Positions 57,171-64,000 of a stretch of 64,000 bases of DNA are shown piece by piece. Each line of letters opens with the position of its first letter. Within the stretch, counting starts at the first letter, position 1. The notes beneath the pieces were generated by a model. It searched no databases and was not told where the DNA came from. It saw only the letters and a list, made by a program, of their open reading frames with translations. Source of the DNA: Nocardioides plantarum (lineage in GTDB: Bacteria; Actinomycetota; Actinomycetes; Propionibacteriales; Nocardioidaceae); contig NZ_VDMS01000005.1 of the NCBI RefSeq assembly GCF_006346395.1, forward strand, positions 62,001 to 126,000, given 5' to 3'. Both the position numbers and the translations under genes were made by a program.

Positions 57171-57737
57171 TCAGTGGGCCGGTCGGTGGGCCGGGGACAG
57201 GCCCGGGGTCTCGTCGACGTCGAGGTCCCAGCGCCGGCCGAGCGGGCCGACCACCCCCAGCTCCACGACGAGGCCCACGCCGAGGGTGTAGAGGGTGGCG
57301 AGGACGACGTCGCCCAGGTCGGAGGCGCTGTCGACGACGGCGAAGGTGGCGATGACGATCAGCGAGAGGAGGAACCGGCCCGTGATGGCGACGACCGCGA
57401 TGCCGACGCCGACGGCGACCACGAGCAGCATCCCGATCACCCAGTCCCACGGGCCGTCGTCCTCGGCGTCCTCGTCTCCGGCATCGGGGCGGGGACCGGG
57501 CTCGTACTCGGTGTGGGTCTCGATGGTGGGTGGGTGCCGGCGGCGGTGCCAGGTCCAGCCCACGAGGGTGACGAGCGCGGTGACGAGCGTGGCGAACAGC
57601 CCGAGGCGGGTCGAGGTGTGTGCCACCAGGACGCAGGAGAAGCCGACCGCGGCGGCCAGGGGCACCGCGAGGCTGACCAGCTCGAGCACGAGCTTGCGCC
57701 GCACCTGCCTGGACTCGTGGGTCCCCGTCATCCGCAC
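57171..57737 (-). CDS. Multi-pass membrane protein with acidic loop
   Basis: This 188-residue protein has about four transmembrane segments: 21-42, 45-62, 98-122 and 122-145, with a further hydrophobic stretch near 150-170. An Asp/Glu-rich loop (PDAGDEDAEDDG, about 80-95) sits between the second and third. A second in-frame ATG at 57731 could be the true start. I recognise no family. The final residues (LSPAHRPAH) are low complexity. Confidence 0.65.
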   Translation of the reverse strand: MRMTGTHESRQVRRKLVLELVSLAVPLAAAVGFSCVLVAHTSTRLGLFATLVTALVTLVGWTWHRRRHPPTIETHTEYEPGPRPDAGDEDAEDDGPWDWVIGMLLVVAVGVGIAVVAITGRFLLSLIVIATFAVVDSASDLGDVVLATLYTLGVGLVVELGVVGPLGRRWDLDVDETPGLSPAHRPAH

Positions 57738-57813
57738 CTCCCAGTCGACCGGACCCGCAGGCTAGCGGGCTCGGGATGTGCCTGTGCGTGGTTGCCGCTT
57801 CACCCTGCTCGGC

Positions 57814-58027
57814 AGATCTCGAGACGCGTCGCTCGGCCCTCGCAGGCTCGGTCCGAGCCGACGCCCTCGATCTCCTCGCTGACCGACACCGACCTCGCTG
57901 CGCTCACATGCGGCGTGCCGCTCCACCTGCTCGACAGATCTCGAGACGCGTCGCTCGGCCCTCGCAGGCTCGGTCCGAGCCGACGCCCTCGATCTCCTCG
58001 CTGACCGACACCGACCTCGCTGCGCTC
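57814..58027. repeat. 92-bp identical direct repeat (two copies)
   Basis: The same 92 bp, starting AGATCTCGAGACGCGTCGCT, occurs at 57814-57905 and 57936-58027 (period 122). Each contains the CTCGAGACGCG arm of the dispersed palindrome family and a GCTCGGTCCGAGC stem. It sits between two minus-strand genes, just after the icmF stop, and extends from near the 57171 gene's promoter. It may have arisen by duplication of an intergenic element. Confidence 0.85.
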
Positions 58028-58041
58028 GGTCGGTGTCGCGC

Positions 58042-61000
58042 TCAGACATTCCTGCGGTACTGGCCGCCCACCTCGAAGAAGGCCTCGGTGACCTGGCCGA
58101 GGGAGCAGACCCGCGCGGCGTCCATGAGGACGGCGAAGACGTTGTCGTCGGAGACGGCGGCGGCCTTGAGGCGGGCGAGGGCCTCGGCGGCCTCCTCGGT
58201 GTGCTCGGCCTGGAAGGCGCGCACGCGGGAGAGCTGGCCGGACTTCTCCTCGTCGGTGGCGCGGGCCAGCTCGACGTGGGCGGGGGTGCCGTCGCCCGCG
58301 TCGGGCTTGACGAAGGTGTTGACCCCGACGATCGGCAGCGAGCCGTCGTGCTTGCGGTGCTCGTAGAGCATCGACTCGTCCTGGATCCGGCCGCGCTGGT
58401 AGCCGGTCTCCATCGCGCCCAGCACGCCGCCGCGCTCGCTGATCGCCTCGAACTCCTTGAGCACGGCCTCCTCGACGAGGTCGGTGAGCTGGTCGACGAT
58501 GTAGGAGCCCTGCAGCGGGTTCTCGTTCATCGCCAGCCCCCACTCGCGGTTGATGATCAGCTGGATGGCGAGTGCCCGGCGTACGGACTCCTCCGACGGG
58601 GTCGTGACGGCCTCGTCGTAGGCGTTGGTGTGGAGGCTGTTGGCGTTGTCGTAGATGGCGATGAGCGCCTGCAGCGTGGTGCGGATGTCGTTGAAGTCCA
58701 TCTCCTGCGCGTGCAGCGAGCGACCGCTGGTCTGCACGTGGTACTTCAGCTTCTGCGAGCGCTCCGAGGCGCCGTAGCGCTCGCGCATCGCGACCGCCCA
58801 GATGCGGCGGGCGACGCGCCCGATCACGGTGTACTCGGGGTCCATGCCGTTGGAGAAGAAGAACGACAGGTTGGGCGCGAAGTCGTCGATGTCGAGGCCG
58901 CGCGCGAGGTAGGACTCGACGTAGGTGAAGCCGTTGGCGAGCGTGAACGCCAGCTGGGACAGGGGGTTCGCCCCCGCCTCGGCGATGTGGTAACCGGAGA
59001 TGGACACCGAGTAGAAGTTGCGCACGGAGTGCTGGATGAACCACTCCTGGATGTCGGCCATCATCCGCAGGCTGAACTCGGTGGAGAACAGGCAGGTGTT
59101 CTGGCCCTGGTCCTCCTTGAGGATGTCGGCCTGCACGGTGCCGCGCACGGTCGCCAACGCAGTCGCCTCGTCGACGCCCTGCTCGCTGGCCTGGTCGAGC
59201 ACCGTGTTGAGGAAGAACGCCAGCACGGTGGGGGCGGGGCCGTTGATCGTCATCGACACCGACGTGGTCGGCGAGAGCAGGTCGAAGCCGTCGTAGAGGA
59301 TCTTCATGTCGTCGAGCGTCGCGACGCTCACGCCCGAGGTGCCGACCTTGCCGTAGATGTCGGGCCGCTCGTCGGGGTCGCGTCCGTAGAGCGTCACCGA
59401 GTCGAACGCCGTCGAGAGCCGCTTGGCGTCGCCGTCGGCGCTGAGGATCTTGAAGCGCCGGTTGGTGCGCGCCGGGTCGCCCTCGCCGGCGAACATCCGC
59501 GCGGGGTCCTCGCCGTCGCGCTTGAACGGGAACACCCCAGCGGTGAAGGGGAACTGGCCGGGGAGGTTCTCGCGGCGCCAGTAGCGGACCAGCTCGCCGT
59601 GGTCGGCGTACGACGGCAGCGCGACCCGGGGGATCTTGTTGCCGCTGAGCGACTCGCGGGTCAGCGGGGTGACGATCTGCTTGTCGCGCACCGTGACGAC
59701 CTGCTCGTCGCCGGAGTAGGACTCCACGACCGACGGCCACGCGTCGAGCTGGTCGCGCACGGTGCGGGGGAGGTCGTCACGGGCCTCACGCAGGAGTGAG
59801 GCGACGCCGGTCGAGGAAGGCGCGCTGGCGCCTGTCTCGAGACCACGCTCCTCCAGCTCCGCGGCCACGGCGTCGAGCCGCTGGACGCGACGCGCCTGCT
59901 CGACGAGCACCTCGGTCTGCGCGTGGTAGCCGCGGACGGTGTCGGCGATCTCGGCGAGGTAGCGCACCCGGTCGCCGGGGATCGAGGGGTGGATGTCGGT
60001 GGAGACCTTGCCGTCGACCGGGGCCAGGGTGCCCTCGTCGAGCGGCAGGCCGTGCTCGCCGAGGAGGCCACGCAGGTGGAGGTAGAGCGCGGTGACGCCG
60101 TCGTCGTCGAAGCGGGCGGCGGACGTGCCGAAGACGGGCATGTCGCCGGGCTGCTGGCCGAACGCCTCGCGGTTGCGGACCAGCTGACGACCCACGTCGC
60201 GCAGGGCGTCGGCCGCGCCGCGGCGCTCGAACTTGTTGATCGCCACGACGTCGGCGAAGTCGAGCATGTCGATCTTCTCCAGCTGGGAGGCGGCGCCGAA
60301 CTCGGGCGTCATGACGTACATCGAGGTGTCGACGAACGGCACGATCGCCGCGTCGCCCTGGCCGATGCCGGGGGTCTCGACGACCACCAGGTCGAAGCCG
60401 GCGGCCTTGAGGATGTCGACGACGTCGGGCAGGCAGGCGGGCAGCTCGTGGGCGCCGCGCGTCGCGAGCGAGCGGAAGTAGACCCGGTCGCCGTCGAGGG
60501 AGTTCATCCGGATCCGGTCGCCGAGCAGCGCGCCGCCGCCCTTGCGCCGGGTCGGGTCGACCGCGAGCACCGCGATGCGGAGCTTGTCGTGCTGGTCGAC
60601 CCGGAAGCGACGGACGAGCTCGTCGGTGAGCGAGGACTTGCCCGACCCGCCGGTGCCGGTGATGCCGAGCGCGGGGGCGCTCGAGCGGGCCGCGGCCTCG
60701 CGAACCGTCGCGAGAAGCCCCTCGTCGAGCCGCCCCTGCTCGGCCCCGGTGATGGCGCGCGCGATCGCCGTACGGTCTCCGCTGAGGACCTGCTCGGCGC
60801 TGACCTGCCGCTGCTGCCACAGGTCGAGGTCGCAGGCCTCGACGACCGTGCTGATCATGCCGGCCAGGCCGAGGCGCTGGCCGTCCTCGGGGCTGAAGAT
60901 CGTCACGCCGCTCTGGCGCAGCCGGACGATCTCGTCGTGCACGATGACGCCGCCGCCACCGCCGACGACCTGCACGTGGCCCGCGCCGCGCTCGCGCAGT

Positions 61001-61251
61001 GACTCGACGAGGTACTCGAAGTACTCGATGTGGCCGCCCTGGTAGGACGACACCGCGACGCCCTGCACGTCCTCCTCGATGGCGGCGTCGACGACCTCCT
61101 GGACCGAGCGGTTGTGTCCGAGGTGGATCACCTCGCAGCCCTGGCTCTGGAAGATCCGCCGCATGATGTTGATCGACGCGTCGTGCCCGTCGAACAGGCT
61201 CGACGCGGTCACGAGCCGGACGGGATGGGTCGGGACGTAGAGGTCGGCCAC
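58042..61251 (-). CDS. icmF: Fused isobutyryl-CoA mutase IcmF
   Basis: This 1069-residue fusion has an N-terminal B12-binding domain (DGHDASINIM, His23 as the lower cobalt ligand), a central MeaI-type GTPase (GITGTGGSGKSS, 196-207) and a C-terminal mutase barrel. It interconverts isobutyryl-CoA and n-butyryl-CoA using adenosylcobalamin, with the GTPase guarding cofactor loading. Substrate-contact sequence in the barrel includes FSVSISGYHIAEAG-type segments. A 36-bp REP-like palindrome (59809-59844) lies exactly in frame and encodes residues 470-481 (GLETGASAPSST) between the GTPase and mutase parts. A 20-bp palindrome upstream is a probable operator. Confidence 0.95.
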   Translation of the reverse strand: MADLYVPTHPVRLVTASSLFDGHDASINIMRRIFQSQGCEVIHLGHNRSVQEVVDAAIEEDVQGVAVSSYQGGHIEYFEYLVESLRERGAGHVQVVGGGGGVIVHDEIVRLRQSGVTIFSPEDGQRLGLAGMISTVVEACDLDLWQQRQVSAEQVLSGDRTAIARAITGAEQGRLDEGLLATVREAAARSSAPALGITGTGGSGKSSLTDELVRRFRVDQHDKLRIAVLAVDPTRRKGGGALLGDRIRMNSLDGDRVYFRSLATRGAHELPACLPDVVDILKAAGFDLVVVETPGIGQGDAAIVPFVDTSMYVMTPEFGAASQLEKIDMLDFADVVAINKFERRGAADALRDVGRQLVRNREAFGQQPGDMPVFGTSAARFDDDGVTALYLHLRGLLGEHGLPLDEGTLAPVDGKVSTDIHPSIPGDRVRYLAEIADTVRGYHAQTEVLVEQARRVQRLDAVAAELEERGLETGASAPSSTGVASLLREARDDLPRTVRDQLDAWPSVVESYSGDEQVVTVRDKQIVTPLTRESLSGNKIPRVALPSYADHGELVRYWRRENLPGQFPFTAGVFPFKRDGEDPARMFAGEGDPARTNRRFKILSADGDAKRLSTAFDSVTLYGRDPDERPDIYGKVGTSGVSVATLDDMKILYDGFDLLSPTTSVSMTINGPAPTVLAFFLNTVLDQASEQGVDEATALATVRGTVQADILKEDQGQNTCLFSTEFSLRMMADIQEWFIQHSVRNFYSVSISGYHIAEAGANPLSQLAFTLANGFTYVESYLARGLDIDDFAPNLSFFFSNGMDPEYTVIGRVARRIWAVAMRERYGASERSQKLKYHVQTSGRSLHAQEMDFNDIRTTLQALIAIYDNANSLHTNAYDEAVTTPSEESVRRALAIQLIINREWGLAMNENPLQGSYIVDQLTDLVEEAVLKEFEAISERGGVLGAMETGYQRGRIQDESMLYEHRKHDGSLPIVGVNTFVKPDAGDGTPAHVELARATDEEKSGQLSRVRAFQAEHTEEAAEALARLKAAAVSDDNVFAVLMDAARVCSLGQVTEAFFEVGGQYRRNV
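59809..59844. repeat. REP-like palindrome inside icmF
   Basis: GGTCGAGGAAGGCGCGCTGG and TCTCGAGACC bound a 36-bp unit, the same length as the intergenic copies. On the gene strand it reads as 12 codons without stops (GLETGASAPSST), placed in the linker between domains. The dispersed family has therefore entered a coding sequence without breaking it. Confidence 0.88.
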
Positions 61252-61267
61252 GGGGTCTCCTGAGCAA

Positions 61268-61287
61268 CTGGTAGGACGTCCAACCAG
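61268..61287. promoter_or_regulatory. 20-bp palindrome upstream of icmF
   Basis: CTGGTAGGACGTCCAACCAG has 9 of 10 complementary base pairs and lies 17-36 bp upstream of the icmF start at 61251. It is the only strong palindrome in the 165-bp intergenic region shared with the gene at 61417, so it may control either or both. Confidence 0.55.
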
Positions 61288-61416
61288 ATTAGTCGGGCTT
61301 CCTACTACTGGCTAGCGGGGCGGTCGGACGGCGCTGGCGTCAGCCCGCGCAGGCGCCCGTCCACAGGCTCGAGGCGGGCCCGTTTCCGGCCTCGGCACCC
61401 GGGCATCGCAGCCGCC

Positions 61417-61869
61417 ATGACCGTCCACGCCCCGCACGCACCCGACCTCTCCCGCCCCGACGTCCTGCCCGACGCCGCGGTCCTCGCCGAGCGCCGGCAG
61501 GCCGCGGCGCTGTTGCGCTCGGCCTGCGAGCGTCTCGACCCCGCCGTCGTCCCGCCCGAGCCGTTGATCCGGCCCGGACCGACGCACCTGACCCTCGAGT
61601 GCGCCGCGACGGTGGTGCTCCGCGACCACGCGGACGGCCACCGGTCGCTGGCGCGGCTGGCCGAGGCGCTGCCCGGATGGGACCGACGGCTGGCCCCCGG
61701 CCGGGTCGCACGGCTCGAGGCCCGGCACGCCGGCCGCACGGTCGCGGCGTCGTACGTCGAGGACGAGCGGGTGCTCGTGCTGACGGTCGTCTCGGCGTCC
61801 CTGCCCGTGACCCGCGAGCAGTCCCGCCGGCTGCGTGGGGCCCGTGGTGCCCGGGAGGTCGCGTCATGA
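61417..61869 (+). CDS. Hypothetical protein (WXG-operon first gene)
   Basis: This 150-residue protein has charged and Leu-rich helices and a beta-rich middle (PTHLTLECAATVVLRDHADG). Its C-terminal strand pair is TVAASYVEDERVLVLTVV. I recognise no family. It overlaps the next gene (ATGA), so it is part of the three-gene set that ends in the WXG-like/DUF1023 hydrolase. In such operons short proteins can act as partners or chaperones. Confidence 0.6.
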   Translation: MTVHAPHAPDLSRPDVLPDAAVLAERRQAAALLRSACERLDPAVVPPEPLIRPGPTHLTLECAATVVLRDHADGHRSLARLAEALPGWDRRLAPGRVARLEARHAGRTVAASYVEDERVLVLTVVSASLPVTREQSRRLRGARGAREVAS

Positions 61870-62174
61870 CCGGGCTCCTCGTGCAGTACACCGCCGTCGG
61901 GCAGGTCGCCCGGGACTGGGACGAGCAGCACCACCGGCTCCTCGCCGCGGCCGAGCAGGTCGCCGCTGCGCCGCTGGCCGGCCTCACGGCGCCGGTCGTG
62001 GGGATGGCGATGATGTTCCGCTACCGGTGGACCGAGCACGTCCGCGACCTGGCCGCGCGGGCCGAGGGCCGCGCCGACGGCCTGCGCGACACGCTGCGCG
62101 ACTTCGTCCACTCCGACGAGTCCTCGGCGCTCACCTCGGCGCGGCTGCGCGGCCTGCTGACGGAGCTGCGATGA
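61866..62174 (+). CDS. Small helical protein, WXG100/T7SS-partner-like
   Basis: This 102-residue mostly helical protein has QVARDWDEQHHRLLAAAEQV, a mid-helix break and FRYRWTEHVRDLAARAEGRADGLRDTLRDFV. Length and two-helix pattern match ESX/WXG100-like partners, but the central W-x-G is not conserved (RW-T-E instead). It precedes, with ATGA overlap, a protein that does carry W-E-G. It could form a heterodimer with that protein's N-terminal domain. The assignment is a hypothesis. Confidence 0.55.
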   Translation: MTGLLVQYTAVGQVARDWDEQHHRLLAAAEQVAAAPLAGLTAPVVGMAMMFRYRWTEHVRDLAARAEGRADGLRDTLRDFVHSDESSALTSARLRGLLTELR

Positions 62175-63988
62175 CCACGGCCACGGTCACCCCGCCGCCG
62201 TTCCCGCGGCCCCTGCCGCAGCTGACCGTCGACCCCGGATCCGTCGCCGAGCTCGCCGGCGAGCTGCTCGCGGCCTCCGCCCGCCTCGACGACACCGGCG
62301 AGCTGGCCCGGTCCCGGGGCCGCCTCGCCCTCTGGGAGGGCGAGGCGGCCGACGCCTACCGCAGCGACCTGGCGCCCTACGGGTCGACCGCCGACGCGAT
62401 GTCGCTCGCCCTGCGGGGCGTCGGCCGTCGGGTCGAGGACCACGCCGACGCGATGCGTCGACTGGCCGCCGAGCTCGTCGACCTGACCGCGGCCAACCGG
62501 CTGCTGGTCGACGAGGTCTTCGGCTGCACCGAGGACGCCCGCCGGTGGCAGGCCCGCGCCGCGACCGGGTCCGCGGCCGGCGACCCCGGGCTGGTCGAGG
62601 AGGGACGGGCCCTCCAGCTGCGCTGCGACGACGTCGCCCGACGGGTCCGCACGCTCGACACGGCTCAGACCGCCTGGTGGGAGCGCGTGGGCATCGAGGA
62701 GACCGCCATGGTCGACGCGTTCGGCGGCGTCGTCGAGGTGGACCAGGTCGAGCAGCGCTACGACGACGCGACCGACCCGGCCGACGTGGCGCTCGCGACC
62801 CGTCCGGGACGCGGCGCGCCGTCCCTCGTCGTGCTCGCCTGGTGGCGCGGCCTGACCCGGGCGCAGCGTCAGGCGGTGCTGGTCGCCGCGCCCGGTGCGG
62901 TCGGCAACCTCGACGGCGTACCGGCCGACGCCCGCGACGAGGCCAACCGGCTCCGCCTGGCGCGCGACCTCGCGACGCTGCGCCACCTCGACGACGTCGG
63001 ACAGCTCGCCGGCGGCGAGCGCGACACGCTCGACAACGCCGAGGCGACCGAGGACGCCCTCGACCGGCACGCCACCGACGTCGATGCCCACGGGCGCCAC
63101 GTGCCGTCGTACCTGTGGATCTACGACCCCGGTGCCTACGTGCAGGACGACGGCAGCGTCGACGGCCGGGTCGCGATCGCGGTCGGTGACCCCGACACCG
63201 CCGACGCGATCGCGGTCAACGTGCCCGGCATCAAGACCGAGGCGGCCGACATCGGTGACGACACCGACCGGGCGTGGGAGCTGCACCAGTCGGCCACGGC
63301 CGCCGACCCCGACCGCACCTACTCGAGCATCGCCTGGCTCGGCTACGACGCACCGCGCGCGGCCGACGACCTGCACGGCATCGAGGTCGCGGCCTCCTCC
63401 GCCGCCGCCGACCGGGGCGGTGACCTGCTGGCCCGGTCCATCGACGGCCTGCACGCCGTGGCCGGCGACGACGCCGACGTCGTGCCGATCGGCCACTCCT
63501 ACGGCTCGGTCGCGCTGGGCTCGGCCCTGACGCACCACGACCTCGGCGTGACCCGGGCCGTCGTGGTGGGCAGCCCCGGGATGGGCGAGGGCGTCCACGA
63601 CGTCGGCGACCTCCACCTGGGGCGCGGCCGGCTCTTCGTCGGTCAGAACCAGGACGACGTCGTCGCCGGCCTGGGGCAGAACGGCTCCTTCGGCCTCGGG
63701 TCGATCGGTCACGGTCAGGACCCGGCCGACTCGGGGTTCGGCTCGACCCGCTTCCAGGCCAACGCCGGTGAGGGGCACGACGACCACTCGGCCTACTACG
63801 ACAACGACAGCGAGTCGCTGCACAACCTGGGTGCCATCCTCGCCGGCCGGGACCCGGAGCCCGCGGGGTCCGTCCACGACCCGTGGTGGCGCTGGGCCGA
63901 CGACCCCGAGCGCGACGCGCCGTCCGACCTCTACGACACCGACCAGGACGGCGACACCGACGGGGTGCCGCGGCGGAGGGCGTCGTGA
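62171..63988 (+). CDS. WXG-like N-terminus fused to DUF1023 alpha/beta hydrolase
   Basis: This 605-residue protein has an N-terminal helical domain (about 20-120) with LALWEGEAADAYRSDLAPY, a W-E-G turn like the W-x-G of type VII secretion substrates. A long helical linker follows, and a C-terminal alpha/beta hydrolase (DUF1023, about 370-560) has the nucleophile elbow IGHSYGSVALGSALTH (Ser) and a catalytic His near GHDDHSAYY. The C-terminal tail (YDTDQDGDTDGV) is Asp-rich. The architecture suggests a secreted or surface enzyme or effector. It is third in a coupled operon and overlaps the next gene by GTGA. Confidence 0.8.
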   Translation: MTTATVTPPPFPRPLPQLTVDPGSVAELAGELLAASARLDDTGELARSRGRLALWEGEAADAYRSDLAPYGSTADAMSLALRGVGRRVEDHADAMRRLAAELVDLTAANRLLVDEVFGCTEDARRWQARAATGSAAGDPGLVEEGRALQLRCDDVARRVRTLDTAQTAWWERVGIEETAMVDAFGGVVEVDQVEQRYDDATDPADVALATRPGRGAPSLVVLAWWRGLTRAQRQAVLVAAPGAVGNLDGVPADARDEANRLRLARDLATLRHLDDVGQLAGGERDTLDNAEATEDALDRHATDVDAHGRHVPSYLWIYDPGAYVQDDGSVDGRVAIAVGDPDTADAIAVNVPGIKTEAADIGDDTDRAWELHQSATAADPDRTYSSIAWLGYDAPRAADDLHGIEVAASSAAADRGGDLLARSIDGLHAVAGDDADVVPIGHSYGSVALGSALTHHDLGVTRAVVVGSPGMGEGVHDVGDLHLGRGRLFVGQNQDDVVAGLGQNGSFGLGSIGHGQDPADSGFGSTRFQANAGEGHDDHSAYYDNDSESLHNLGAILAGRDPEPAGSVHDPWWRWADDPERDAPSDLYDTDQDGDTDGVPRRRAS

Positions 63989-64000
63989 GGGCGGGCGTCG
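63985..64000 (+). CDS. 5' end of the next gene (partial)
   Basis: GTG at 63985 overlaps the hydrolase stop as GTGA and opens a frame (VRAGV...) to the window edge. That it is a fourth operon member is inferred from the overlap only. Confidence 0.45.

Overview
The window is chromosomal DNA of a high-GC actinobacterium. Very high G+C, strong GC3 bias, frequent GTG starts, and ATGA or GTGA stop-start overlaps inside operons all point that way. The gene mix (F420-dependent oxidoreductase, ChoD-like oxidase, FadD17-like ligase, fused IcmF mutase, SigE-family sigma factor, DUF222-HNH protein) fits Nocardioides or a relative in Nocardioidaceae. This is an inference from content; there is no rRNA or tRNA here to confirm it.

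1-5,000: a HAD phosphatase, three paralogous LuxR-type regulators with increasingly degenerate receiver domains, a small methyltransferase, and a CDGSH/iron-redox gene pair. 5,000-22,900: a lipid or steroid-type catabolic region. It holds an F420 oxidoreductase plus FadD17-like ligase operon, a TetR-SDR-epoxide hydrolase run, a D-aminoacylase-type amidohydrolase, a phytoene-dehydrogenase-like flavoprotein, an HSL esterase, a ChoD-like oxidase with hydrolase, EthR-like TetR and flavin monooxygenase, and a divergent FadD19-like ligase plus SDR. Palindromes matching the mycobacterial KstR box (TNNAACNNGTTNNA) precede three transcription units (near 5,050, 20,450 and 35,150). A second palindrome, TGGACANNTGTCCA, occurs at three promoters including that of the TetR gene at 8,107. 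23,000-36,600: rRNA methyltransferase RlmC, a GAF histidine kinase, SelO, an old-yellow-enzyme homologue, a thioesterase, a complete copper operon (csoR, copZ-like, a tiny membrane protein, copA), a P450, Dps, and a holin/DUF3618/DUF4235 envelope trio.

36,600-49,900: a GNAT/metal-receptor/thioesterase operon, a TrmB-LuxR regulator divergent from a secreted protein plus a large subtilase, small hypothetical genes, a methyltransferase, a VOC protein and a DUF222-HNH gene. 50,000-64,000: a sigma factor with a membrane partner, PadR/HAAS, a phospholipase D-like protein, EcsC, small proteins, the fused isobutyryl-CoA mutase IcmF, and a three-gene unit ending in a WXG-like/DUF1023 hydrolase.

The most striking non-gene feature is a family of 32-40 bp imperfect palindromes (GGTCGAGG...CTCGAGACC). 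They occur as inverted pairs 116-137 bp long, like REPINs, between operons, and also as single units. Single units abut or supply stop codons, one lies exactly in frame as 12 codons inside icmF, and one has expanded in tandem to encode a repetitive N-terminus on the ChoD-like oxidase. A second 44-bp repeat array forms the C-terminal tail of the same oxidase. The strongest regulatory feature is the 75-bp divergent promoter at 20,386-20,456, which carries three different palindromic operators.
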